A stretch of DNA of 64,000 bases. Source: Pseudomonas hygromyciniae (GTDB lineage: Bacteria > Pseudomonadota > Gammaproteobacteria > Pseudomonadales > Pseudomonadaceae). A model generated the notes under the pieces. The model had not been told where the DNA came from. It did no database searches and saw nothing but the letters and a program-made list of their open reading frames with translations. The DNA lies in the NCBI RefSeq assembly GCF_016925675.1, contig NZ_CP070506.1, positions 4,338,501 through 4,402,500 of the forward strand, read 5' to 3'. Position numbers and translations under genes: made by a program. Positions 27,477-36,960 of the stretch are shown here, one piece after another (position 1 is the first letter of the stretch; the number at the start of each line of letters is the position of its first letter).

Positions 27477-28121
27477 TCATGCTTGGTCCTTGCTAGACGT
27501 CTTGGGCTTATGCGACTTTAGGGCACGGCCATACATCATCAGGTATTTGTCAAAGTCGCTTTCTGAGTAATGAAGCTTGTTAGTTGCTTCGGTTAGAAAA
27601 CATTTCAGGTGAGCAATATCGCGCCAGTCAGAAGGCTTTTTCTTCGGCTGTTGCACGCGTAGAAAATGATTCATTGCGCGAAAATTATGCTGGTCAATAA
27701 TCGGCACGTCGCTCGGATGAATCAGGTGAGTCAGGAAAGCCGAAGTGATGTAGCGCAGCCGCCCAAGCCGCTCGTTCCACCATTGAAAGGTATTCTTCGG
27801 AGAAGGGGCGTCAGGGAGAACACCTACCCAATTGAGATACTCCCCCCAAAGCGCCGATATTTCAGTGATCAATAGCCCCTGTTTCCTGGGATAATTGGCC
27901 TTCCCCCAGTGCCCCCATTTCCAGAGCAATGCCAAATCCAGTTCGACGACAGGTTTGAAGGCTGAAAAAGTCTGCTTGAAGCGTTGGTAGTCTAGCGCCG
28001 GATACTTGGCATAACTGTATTGGGAAAAATGCTCGCTATAGGTGGACTGGACCTCGCCCTTGATAAGCTGCCAATCGGCAGACCCAAATACTTTTTCAAC
28101 ATCCATGGTCGCTTGCTCCAA
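27477..28121 (-). CDS. Unknown protein encoded inside the BREX operon
   Basis: A 214-residue protein between brxC and pglX, overlapping the pglX start by 4 bp and 69 bp after brxC, so clearly part of the operon. I do not recognise the family. Features: WKWGHWGKANYPRK in the middle, then LTHLIHPSDVPIIDQHNFRA, a helix-turn pattern with an invariant-looking Asp-Gln-His that recalls HhH-GPD/DNA-glycosylase-like folds, and a basic C-terminus. It could be a BREX accessory acting on DNA, but that is only from context. Confidence 0.6.
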   Translation of the reverse strand: MEQATMDVEKVFGSADWQLIKGEVQSTYSEHFSQYSYAKYPALDYQRFKQTFSAFKPVVELDLALLWKWGHWGKANYPRKQGLLITEISALWGEYLNWVGVLPDAPSPKNTFQWWNERLGRLRYITSAFLTHLIHPSDVPIIDQHNFRAMNHFLRVQQPKKKPSDWRDIAHLKCFLTEATNKLHYSESDFDKYLMMYGRALKSHKPKTSSKDQA

Positions 28122-28190
28122 TGCGCCGACTAAGAAGAACGACGGCTGTACCCCATACAGCCGCCATTTCTGTTTTTGAACCGGAACTCC

Positions 28191-31100
28191 TTAACGAATT
28201 TCCACCCGCTGGTTGTCAGCCACCGCTTCTTCCAGCTCCTTACGCAGCTTGGCAAGAAAGTTATCAATGTCGACCTGGGTCTCGATGTATCCAGAACCGG
28301 CAAGCAGCTGAGCATCGATGATCCGGCGCTTTTTGATCGGTACAATTGGTGCCACTACTGCCGCTGGAGAGTTATTAACCGGGGCGGTTGGTTCGGCCAC
28401 GATCAAATCTGGCGTACCGCTATCCGATACTGGGGGTTTAGGCTCCGGTTCGCTGGCAGCCTTTTCGGCTTTAGCTGCGGCTTGCTCCGCCAACTGCTGT
28501 AGATGGTCCAGTGCCACATCGGCAAGCTCTCTGGCTTCTTCCTGCATTTGGCTGATGTGAGCCAAACTTCGCTGCTTAGCGATGCGCTGACGAAGGGTTT
28601 GCAATGGCAGCAAACTGCGGTTTCGTTGATCAGGACTGGCAAGCAGCGCGTCCAGCTCAACGCTGACCTTGGCTATGTACTTCGCAACCCAGGAGTCGGC
28701 GCGCTCATGGGATTCCCGAAGGAAGCTGTCGTTGACTTGGGTAGCAGCCTGAATCAGCCCTTCTCCTTCGCGAATAAGATTGTACGGCGCTTTGGCACTC
28801 AAGATTTCGTCAATACGCGCCAAAGCACGGGCCGCTTTTTCGTCCTTCTCCAGCTTCGGCCGGTTGGGCTGAAAATCTAACTGTGCGGAACGCAACTTGT
28901 CCCAAGCCGTTTTCTGGCTGCTGTAGAAATTATCCAGATCGCCGTAGCTATCTGAGAGATCGAGCAACGGGTTGCGCTCTTTGAGGAACAATTGGATGGC
29001 ATCGAAGCTATCGGGAGCAGCCTTAAGCTTACCAATCAGCTTGAGGCCCAGATCTATTTCGTCCAAACCAGGATACTGGCCGTTTTGTGCCAGCACACGC
29101 CACTGCTTAAGCTCGCCCTCCCATTTGGTCAGACTGCTTTGCAGGTGATCATAGAGGGTGTCTTCACCGTCCGGGGCAATCTTCTGAAACACATCCTTGA
29201 ACTGCTGGCGGGCCTTTTGCAGCTCTCCAGAACCTACCTGCTGACGCTTCTGAATTTCAGTGGTGCGCCAACGTGCTGGGGTGGAAATCTCGTTCCATAT
29301 TTGCTGCGGAGCCAACGGCCCGCCATTGCCGATCAGGCTGACTTCACCTTTGAGCAACAGACGTACGATAAGTAGAACGGTTTCCCACTCCGGCCAGCCA
29401 TACGGACGCCGACCATAGTGACTTTCCGCGAGATCGTGCAGGACGATGCGCCGCGATTGCGAGGCCAGCAATTCGATGTGCTGGCTAACTTCTTTGAGCG
29501 CACGCGGATTGGCTTCACCAGTGCTCTCCAGACCGAGGCCTGGTGTGAGCGGCGTGGCCAACAAAGCCTGAATTTCCTTCTGCGGATCGCTGCTCAGGTG
29601 CTGGATATAGCTGAGCTTGTTGAAAGTGTTCCGTACCAAATAATCTAACGCTTCCTCCGCCAGCATTGGTGCACTGGAGGCCTTAGTTTCTAGCTTGTTG
29701 CCCGCGACATAGACCTCTGCCTCACGCAGCAGACGATCCACACTTGCGCTCAAGCGCTGGCGGCGCTGGCGGTTTTCTTCGGCACGATCCTGAAGGATAC
29801 GTTTGGTGTTATGCGGCAGCGTCCCATCATTCTTTCGCGTGATGAACTTGTCGGTCTGCAAGTACAGGCGCAGTTCACGCGCTAAATCGCGCTCATCGTC
29901 CAGGCGCAACAGCACACTGCCCTCCCCCTGACTAGATTCGAGAATGCAGCGTTGCTCGCTCCAGGTATCCCGGTCATCCACCAATGGGCTGATGACCGAG
30001 ATCAGCAGATCGCCATCGACGCGGTTACCCAGGGGATGCAGATCGCATTGGCGATTGAGACCAAAATCTTTGCCATTGTCTGGGAAGCGAAACTTACGCT
30101 GACCACGCAGGGACTCATCGAACAACAATTGACCCAGTTCACGAGCCTCGTCGGCACTGGTGAGATCAACCTCTTTGATCTCGCGACTGATATCGCGCTC
30201 TTCATTGGTCAGGAAGAAGAAATCATCACCATTACGACTGACGAGGGTTTCCTTCTCCAGACGCTGGAGGCTGTCTTCGATCTGCTTGCGAAGCGCTTGG
30301 CGGTCGGCGTCGATCTCATCAATAAAAAGCGTGATCAGATTATCTACGTTGCCCTTGATCTCATCGACATATCGAATGAGGAACAGGGTTTTCAAAACCA
30401 ATGTGTCAAACTCTTGCAGACTGAGATTGCTGGCCGCGTTGTCAATGGTCGACTTGACCACCCCTTCAAGGAAGCCTTCGATGGACGGGTAGAAGCGGTA
30501 AAGCGGCACCAGTACACCAACGGAGTTCTCACTGACGGCTTTGGCAGCTGATTGGAAGGCATCTAGCAGCGAGCGTTCGCCTCGGGCCAGGTGAGTGCCG
30601 GTGGCCCCGGCCTTGCGAATACTTTCAAAGATTCGTTGTACCAACTGGAACTGATACGGCACAAAGGGATAGACGGCGGCGAAGTTGTCTTCGTCAGTAA
30701 AGGCCTTATAGGTACGCCCAGTATTTGTAAAACTTAACTGATTCCGCAGAATGTCGGCTTTTTCGCGATAGATTTTACGCAAGACATCCTTGGGTTCTGG
30801 CTCCTTGTCGAGTAGACGACGCTGGATGACCTCATCGACGTTGCCGCTGGACAACGACAAACGGGTTTTGAAACGTCCCTGAATCTTGGAGAAGTCATTG
30901 GCCTTGGACGCGCGTACCTCACCCAGGACTGCATCGATGTCTTCTTGAGAGGTTACCAATACCCATGCACGTCCTCCACAGATTACGCCTAGCTCTTCAG
31001 TGATGGTTTGCAAACTGAGCATCAAATGGGTGTCTTGACCGATGAACTGGCCCACCTCGTCCACCAAGAAAACAATCCTGTGATCTTTACCGCGCTTGTC

Positions 31101-31870
31101 CAGGTAACCCTGGACCCATCTGGCAAAACTTTGGACATTCAAGTTGAAGTCGTTTTCAAAACGCTCAACCCAGGCATCGGCATCTTTGATCTCTTGACCC
31201 AACGTCTGTGACAAAGCGTTAGCTAGCGCATCAATCTGAAAGTGATAAGCGTCACGCTCTTCTTCCCAAGTAGAACCCGACGACTCTGCAAAAGCTTGCT
31301 TGAATTCGCCAAACTTACCTTGCTCATCTAGGTAACGCTCCATGTGTGCAATGTGCGGATGGTCGCCACAGAAACCGAGACGCTCGTTGAACACTTTGAG
31401 AAATACCCGAAGGATTGCGTCACGACCGTCACCACTGTCAGCCTTACTGTCAATGTTGAACAGCAACACGTCGGTATCAGCCGCAACCGCTCGCTTGATA
31501 TCAGCTGCGAGCATTGGGTCTGCAATTTTTCGCTCAAAAAAAATCTATAGCATGGCGACTTTCGCCAGCGTTGCTCACTCGCTTGTTTTCTAAGAGATAT
31601 GACAGAATTTTCAGGAAGTGGGATTTTCCCGAACCGAAAAAGCCCGAGATCCACACACCTACACGCCCCGACGCTGCTTGAGGATTATCCAGCGCTGCAA
31701 GATAGCTTTCGAAAAAAACTACGAAGGTGTTGATCCAACTCGCGGGTAATAACGTACTCATCAAGCTCCTGCCAGACAGACTCTTCGTCATCTTGGTCAG
31801 CCTTGATTACCCCGTTGATGGAGCGGTTGATAGGACGCGTGAACAAATTCTTAATTAACAAAGTGGACAT
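28191..31870 (-). pseudogene. brxC: BREX type I ATPase BrxC, two frameshifts
   Basis: Reconstructed length is about 1,226 residues, normal for BrxC. The protein starts MSTLLIKNLFTRPINRSING at 31870. The first break is at a run of seven A (31712-31718, plus strand): removing one base restores RSFFESYLAALDN. The second is at eight A (31536-31543): removing one restores AIDFFERKIADP. The piece between them carries the Walker A GFFGSGKSHF. The rest (28191-31514) is open. Both changes are +1 in homopolymers, so assembly error is possible; if real, BrxC is lost. Confidence 0.9.
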
Positions 31871-31875
31871 CCTTT

Positions 31876-32454
31876 TCAGCTCACCAGACGGAAAGCACGG
31901 TAGTAGGGTTTTTCGCCTAACTGACAAAACAGCTGGAGCGCTTGACCGTCGTATCGCCCTGGGTAGAACAACACCAAGGGGGTCTGCCCCATGAACGGTT
32001 GCAGGTTGTTCAGCAAGTTATGCGTGCGTACTAGCGGGTAAGCGCTACCAACCCCGGTGACCATGATCAGTCCGTATTCTGTGGGTGGATAGCGTCCGAC
32101 CAACTCTTTTGCGATCTTGCCGGCATCCAGCGGAGCTTTCAGGGCTTTAAACAACGCCTCATCGCCCTTCGTGGCTTGTCGCTCAATGGATTTTTCAAGC
32201 AGGTTTCGGCCGCTCAACATCTCTAGTACTAACTCGAAGAGGTTGACGCACGCGACCTTTAGATCTGGACGACGTTTAGGAATAGCGCCCTGGAGAAACT
32301 GCACGTGCTCCCGAACCTTAAGTTCCTCCTGCGGGGGATAGTCGAACGCGTAAAAAGGAACCTCATTACCCAAACCCTGCCCTCCGAGAAAATCGTCGGA
32401 AGTGAGGCGGTCCAGAATTTTGTTCAGCCGTTCGTCAAGATTGTTCACGGGCAC
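31876..32454 (-). CDS. brxB: BREX type I protein BrxB (DUF1788)
   Basis: A 192-residue protein with DUF1788 features: LNKILDRLTSDDFL at the start, PFYAFDYPPQEELKVRE, and the closing TPLVLFYPGRYDGQALQLF. Length fits BrxB. It starts with GTG (32454, or 32448), overlaps brxA and ends 5 bp before brxC, so the three are translationally coupled. BrxB is a required core component of BREX with no assigned enzymatic role. The reading frame is intact. Confidence 0.93.
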   Translation of the reverse strand: MPVNNLDERLNKILDRLTSDDFLGGQGLGNEVPFYAFDYPPQEELKVREHVQFLQGAIPKRRPDLKVACVNLFELVLEMLSGRNLLEKSIERQATKGDEALFKALKAPLDAGKIAKELVGRYPPTEYGLIMVTGVGSAYPLVRTHNLLNNLQPFMGQTPLVLFYPGRYDGQALQLFCQLGEKPYYRAFRLVS

Positions 32455-33041
32455 ACCTGAAGACAGTCAAGCACGTATCGTTCGTCGTGCTGATGTAAAA
32501 AATGGGAAACAGCAGGCTCAATATGTTGACTGCGCAGCCGCAGGCTACGAGTGTCCTCAATGAAACCGGCCTCAGCAAGCATTCTCATGGCATTTTGCCT
32601 CAGCTTGACCTGTGTTGAAGCACTGAAGGTCGGAGCGTCGAGGTCGACTTGGAGACGGTCCTCTAAAAATGCATTCCAATGGCGCGGTTCAAGGTGTGTA
32701 GAAAAACGTCGGAACTGGTCACGCACCACGGTGCGCAGAAAGTCCCCCAGCAGTGGAGAAAACTTCACGGTAGCAGCGAGCACCGCCTGCGTAGCGACTG
32801 GGAGGCTCTCGTCTCGCACCAGCGCCCATAAATCAGGATGCATAGTCTCCAATCTAGAGCGAGCCGTGCCCGCATAGGTCATGGCCGTCTTCGCAGTTCG
32901 CTTCTGCAAGACGTTCAGCTCGACTATCTGCCTCTGCCACTCCTGCTTACTGATCCCCTCTAAAAGCATCGCAGCAACGACACGGGTCTCAGGAACGATG
33001 AGTGAACACCGAGTGAAGCCGTTTAGGGATTTAATGCTCAT
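32445..33041 (-). CDS. brxA: BREX type I protein BrxA (DUF1819)
   Basis: A 198-residue protein of the DUF1819 family: MSIKSLNGFTRCSLIVPETR at the start, a helical body, and RQNAMRMLAEAGFIED near the C-terminus. BrxA is a small DNA-binding core protein and the first gene of a type I operon. ATG 33041 is chosen because the family begins here; an in-frame extension upstream overlaps the degraded neighbour. It overlaps brxB by 10 bp. Confidence 0.92.
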   Translation of the reverse strand: MSIKSLNGFTRCSLIVPETRVVAAMLLEGISKQEWQRQIVELNVLQKRTAKTAMTYAGTARSRLETMHPDLWALVRDESLPVATQAVLAATVKFSPLLGDFLRTVVRDQFRRFSTHLEPRHWNAFLEDRLQVDLDAPTFSASTQVKLRQNAMRMLAEAGFIEDTRSLRLRSQHIEPAVSHFLHQHDERYVLDCLQVCP

Positions 33042-33087
33042 AAATGACTTTGATTCTGCGACAGCTACAAGAACCGTATTTTGACGG

Positions 33088-33777
33088 TCAGGAGCCAGCA
33101 GCGCCAGCGAGAAGGTCACTGGCTGCGCAAAAAACATTCTGTTGAGTCTGCCGACCGAACTCGCGCCGAATCTCCCGATTTTGGCAAACCAATTCTTTAA
33201 GGCTTCTGGCAGTCCTCGGGTAGCTAAATGACCTTAAAGCACCAGGATACTCCTGCTCGATTGTCGAGTCGTCATCCCCGCCGAGCCCAGAGTAATTTCG
33301 CTGAACGCTCTCAATATCTACAGCCATCTTTTCAATCTCACGCCTTAGCTCCGGACGCTCAAACCATCTCGCCGGAATCGCAGCAACTCCATGCTGAATA
33401 CCCAGCAGATGCCCGGCAATCAGTCCAGTGCTATCGCTGTCCCCGCTGTGATTTACAGCGTTGATCACTCCCTATTCGAAAGACGTTGCGGTAAGTGCGC
33501 ACCAAACTCCGATTGCCAAAGCCTCTTCCGCGACCCACCCGCCGCCGAATTCATCAATACGCTCAGGCGTCGCGCAGTAGCCTTCGCTGAAGTAAAAAAG
33601 CACCCTCTCAAGGACCAATCTGGTTTCTTCCATCCCTGGCTTGTCGCCATGGGCCGCAAGGCTTCCGGTGAGGCCGTGCTCAAGGCTTTTTCGGCCATCA
33701 GCCATGCGCTGAAGAATGTCGGCAAAAAGCCCTGCGGCCTGATACCCAGTTGGATGCCCGTGCGTTACCCGAGACAC
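33088..33777 (-). pseudogene. ADP-ribosylglycohydrolase remnant with internal amber stop
   Basis: One reading frame gives HGHPTGYQAAGLFADIL, then GGGWVAEEALAIG and, after an in-frame TAG at 33472-33474, VNHSGDSDSTGLIAGHLLG. These are ADP-ribosylglycohydrolase motifs (the metal-binding SGDSDSTG). About the first 100 residues of a normal protein are missing upstream of 33777, where the sequence changes to a WYL gene fragment on the other strand. So it is truncated and carries a nonsense codon. These hydrolases remove ADP-ribose from proteins or DNA and occur beside defence islands. Confidence 0.82.
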
Positions 33778-33779
33778 GT

Positions 33780-34181
33780 TTGATTGCCCCCCACACGCTA
33801 GTGCATACCGGAATGCGCTGGCATGTCCGGGCCTACTGCGAAAAGAATCGTGGATACCGTGACTTCGTTCTAAGCAGACTTCGCGGCCAGCCAGAATACG
33901 AAAAACAGACCGAAAATCTAATTCATGAAGATGATGACTGAAACGCAGAGGTGGCTGTGATCATCGAGCCAGACTCGCGCCTCAACCCTGCACAGAAGGC
34001 AATCATTGAGGCGGACTTTGGTATGCAAGCAGGCGTTCTTGTCATCCCAACCCGACGCGCATTAGTGAAATACGTCCTTCAGCGTTTTCAGATAGACCCG
34101 AAAAAACTTGACCCAAAGGCTGCGGCGCAGCAGATCGTTGTCAGGAATCTAGACGACTTGAAGCCATGGCTTTACGAATAA
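33780..34181 (+). pseudogene. WYL-domain regulator fragment with internal stop
   Basis: The frame encodes the C-terminal part of a WYL-domain transcription factor: IAPHTLVHTGMRWHVRAYCE, then RDFVLSRLRG, then a TGA at 33939-33941, then NAEVAVIIEPDSRLNPAQKA and a tail ending PWLYE. The stop replaces what looks like a Trp codon (D-D-W-N in relatives). The N-terminal DNA-binding part is absent. WYL regulators (BrxR) commonly control BREX; this could be the ruined regulator of this locus, though it is on the opposite strand. Confidence 0.78.
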
Positions 34182-34326
34182 GTGCTCACCTCAAGCAGGA
34201 TGGATAACGCGCCTTTTGCCTGCTGACTAGGTCATTCAGCTTTTACTGGAATGCTCATTCAATCGTTGTGAGGATCACACAGGCAATGGAAACCGGCGCA
34301 GCCGACAAGCTTGGGTGTCACCTTCC

Positions 34327-34995
34327 TTATGACCTCTGCTTAGGCAACATCTCCTTCAGCCCGGCACTCATTTTGTGACGAATCCGAGCTGAAAGGATGT
34401 AATCGTCTAGCTCCCAAATCATCAGCTGATTCACGATATCGAGATGGCCTGCCAATACCGCCAGGTTACGAGGTGTGTTCCCTGCATGATTTTTCGCATC
34501 CAGGTCAATATTGAACATGAAATGCTTTTCTGTGAAATACATCACTGCTTTGAGGTGGCCGTTTGATGCGATCCAATGAATAGGGGTATTCCCCTCAGAA
34601 TCTCGGGAGTTCAGACTTCCACCCTCTAAGTAACGTTTTTCAAGAGTCTTGAGCTTGCCCTGCTTAGCGGGTAAGTGAACATAGCTTTCATTTTCGATGA
34701 CATGATCCACGCCTCGCTCTGCCAAGATCGAGGGATCTCCCTCCGCCCCGAGAGCATGCAATCTATCGATCAGTTGTGATCGATTAAGCCTGTAGGCAAT
34801 TTCCAAGGCTGTAAAACCTGCGAAATCTCGGGAGTTCAGAGTTTCGGCAGAAAGCTCATCAAAATGATCTGAATTATCCAACAAAACGGCAGCGTGCCAG
34901 TCACCCATGCCGTGCAGCTGCATATCATCTAAGCAGTAGCTCGTTGGCGCGAGGGCTCTGTGGACCAGCGTTTTCAGCATTGGATGCGAGATCAT
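34327..34995 (-). CDS. Ankyrin-repeat protein
   Basis: A 222-residue soluble protein with at least three ankyrin-like repeats: DFAGFTALEIAYRLNRSQLI (about 58-77), DSEGNTPIHWIASNGHLKAV (about 132-151) and NHAGNTPRNLAVLAGHLDIV (about 170-189). No signal peptide. Ankyrin repeats bind proteins, so it may act as an adaptor or an immunity-type protein. It is downstream of the GTPase operon on the same strand, separated by about 230 bp, so it may be a separate unit. Confidence 0.75.
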   Translation of the reverse strand: MISHPMLKTLVHRALAPTSYCLDDMQLHGMGDWHAAVLLDNSDHFDELSAETLNSRDFAGFTALEIAYRLNRSQLIDRLHALGAEGDPSILAERGVDHVIENESYVHLPAKQGKLKTLEKRYLEGGSLNSRDSEGNTPIHWIASNGHLKAVMYFTEKHFMFNIDLDAKNHAGNTPRNLAVLAGHLDIVNQLMIWELDDYILSARIRHKMSAGLKEMLPKQRS

Positions 34996-35225
34996 ATCTA
35001 TATTTTCCGTAATTATTCTAAGCTTTTACCTGCCCATCAGAACCCAATAAGCGCACCTAAACGGGCTGTTTGCTGAGCCGGTCTGCTCGTCGGTACGAGC
35101 GGCCGCAATACGTTTACCCAACCGTCACCAAGCGCCCTAAAAAACGCTAATTATCACATAACCCTGCCTTAATACCGCTTCAAAAACAGAGATACCCCAC
35201 GTAACTATGAAAAACTCACCGACAA

Positions 35226-35921
35226 TTAAGAAGCCACGATGGATCGCCGCTGATCAGGCACAGATTCTACAAGCAAGTCCAACAATGCTGAAACATTGTA
35301 TCCAGAGCTAGCGGAATAGCAAATCGGCATATTAATTTCAACCCCAGTTGCCTCGACCACTCGTGTTTTTACTGAATAGGCTTTATCACTCAAGAAGTCC
35401 CGAACATCGCTATCGGGGACGTTAGTTTCATAATTCCATCGTGCCCCTTTCTTAGCGACATCTGCCTGATTAATAGCCACGACTATTCGGTCAGATTGAA
35501 AATTTGGAATTAAAATATCATTAATCAGCTTATACGCCGTACCCAAGTCCCGGCTTGCCCCGTCGATAATTACCAAAGCTAAATCAACGAAACCGAAACT
35601 CACCCCCTCCTTGGGATAAGTCTTGTACATCAGGTCTATAATTTTTTTTGCATGAACTTTATCGCGGGCTATCCCATCACCTAATCCTGGCGTATCCCAC
35701 ACACGGAGGTAGTCATGCACGTCATACCAGTCCAAGTCCATGGTTTCAGGATCAACGCCCTTACCAACCGCAGCCACTGAAGTCGAAAATAGCGCATTTA
35801 TAGTGCTGGATTTCCCCGCACCAGTACTACCGACAAGCATGACATCCAGTGGCCTGATACCCATCCGATTGATACGCCCGGAAAACTCCGAAAGCTTATA
35901 TTTTAAATACATTATGATCAC
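35226..35921 (-). CDS. YfjP/YkfA-like GTPase, smaller twin
   Basis: A 231-residue GTPase. G1 is GSTGAGKSST, G3 is DTPGLGDG, G4 is NQAD, all intact. Between G1 and G3 it carries GVDPETMDLDWYDV, shared almost unchanged with the upstream gene. There is no membrane segment. The start overlaps the stop of the upstream GTPase gene by 4 bp. Tandem GTPases of this type are well suited to dimerise with each other (as in septin- or IRG-like pairs); that is inference. Nearest known relatives are the E. coli prophage GTPases YfjP/YkfA/YeeP. Confidence 0.8.
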   Translation of the reverse strand: MIIMYLKYKLSEFSGRINRMGIRPLDVMLVGSTGAGKSSTINALFSTSVAAVGKGVDPETMDLDWYDVHDYLRVWDTPGLGDGIARDKVHAKKIIDLMYKTYPKEGVSFGFVDLALVIIDGASRDLGTAYKLINDILIPNFQSDRIVVAINQADVAKKGARWNYETNVPDSDVRDFLSDKAYSVKTRVVEATGVEINMPICYSASSGYNVSALLDLLVESVPDQRRSIVAS

Positions 35922-36913
35922 AAACCAAAAATGCTTTTAAGACCACCCCAAACGGCTCCCGCTGTAGCGCCGACCATGGCCCCTACCGCCTCGCCAGTTT
36001 TGCCAAATAGTTTACCAACATTACGGCCAATATCGGCCCCCGCCGAGGCTGTTTCGATGATCGATTCCATGATACCTTTTTTGATTTCGGCATTATAGTT
36101 CTTAATATCGTCGTTATCCTGCCACATCTCTTCTTCTTTAGAGATGTTATTGTTTGCAAGGACCGCTCGCTTAGCCTTGGGGATTTTATTAATAATCATG
36201 TAAAGCAGCTTTGACAGATTATAAGGATTTTGGGCTTCATCTCCCTCCTTAAAGCCGGCCGCGTAAAAAACCGGTTCAACATCAACATCGGTAGCTTCTT
36301 TGATTCTAGCTTTTACGGAACGAACTTTATCTTTTAGAAAAACTTCAGTTTCAGGGGTAGGTCTATTGTGGTCATAATCCCATACATTTCGTCCCTTACG
36401 AGCATTATCAGCCTGATTGATCCCCACCAATATTCTATCCTCCGGATTCGCACCTAGGTTAGGAATAATCACGCTATTAATTAGTTCATACGAGGTTCCA
36501 AGATCTTTGGTGCTACCATCAACAATAACAAGAACCAAATCAATTAATGGCTGTTGCTTTGAATCAAGCTCATTAAGCTTTGCAATAATATTTTTGGCAT
36601 GAAGATTGTCTTTTTCCTTGCCATCCCCTAAGCCGGGGCTATCCCACAGGACGAGATTATTAAGCTCATACCGTGTCACATCCATAGTTTCAGGATCAAC
36701 ACCCGCACCAACCTTAGCTATGTCGGTGTTGAATAGAGCATTGATCGTGGAGCTTTTACCAGCACCTGTAGCACCAGTAATCATAATATTCAGCTTCTGG
36801 CTTTTGAGCGCCAAAACGTTTTTCAGCAGCTTGCTTTTTGTCAGCTCATCGATGTCTTTTGAATTTGTGATGTCTTTCTCTAACACTTCAAATATCTTAT
36901 CGCTGTGAATCAT
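35918..36913 (-). CDS. YfjP/YkfA-like GTPase with glycine-rich C-terminal segment
   Basis: A 331-residue GTPase. After a helical N-terminus it has G1 GATGAGKSST (about residue 46), GVDPETMDVTRYEL, G3 DSPGLGDG and G4 NQAD. The last ~45 residues are glycine/alanine-rich and amphipathic (GKLFGKTGEAVGAMVGATAG), suitable for membrane insertion. ATG 36913 has AGGGA six bases upstream; a longer frame to 36940 is less likely. It is coupled to the smaller twin and lies 47 bp downstream of the kinase-like gene. Confidence 0.82.
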   Translation of the reverse strand: MIHSDKIFEVLEKDITNSKDIDELTKSKLLKNVLALKSQKLNIMITGATGAGKSSTINALFNTDIAKVGAGVDPETMDVTRYELNNLVLWDSPGLGDGKEKDNLHAKNIIAKLNELDSKQQPLIDLVLVIVDGSTKDLGTSYELINSVIIPNLGANPEDRILVGINQADNARKGRNVWDYDHNRPTPETEVFLKDKVRSVKARIKEATDVDVEPVFYAAGFKEGDEAQNPYNLSKLLYMIINKIPKAKRAVLANNNISKEEEMWQDNDDIKNYNAEIKKGIMESIIETASAGADIGRNVGKLFGKTGEAVGAMVGATAGAVWGGLKSIFGL

Positions 36914-36960
36914 ATATATCCCTATTGTCGTTTTCTTCAACCGCAGAACTGCTGGAATGA

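Larger units (their letters stand above)
22732..27480 (-). pseudogene. pglX: BREX type I methyltransferase PglX, interrupted by IS30 element
   Basis: The N-terminal part (25870-27480, 537 residues) has the SAM site DPACGSGH and the catalytic NPPYMGGK. The C-terminal part (22732-24785, about 690 residues) holds the target-recognition and tail regions. Together they give the normal ~1,220 residues. A 1,086-bp IS30-family element (24785-25870) splits the gene just after NPPYMGGKYLNAMLK. PglX makes the N6-adenine mark that protects host DNA, so its loss must abolish BREX methylation. The start codon overlaps the stop of the preceding gene (ATGA). Confidence 0.93.

Noticed and set aside
33391..33783. 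130-residue plus-strand frame in the BREX flank
   Set aside because: Antisense to the ADP-ribosylglycohydrolase motifs, which are the clear coding signal there.
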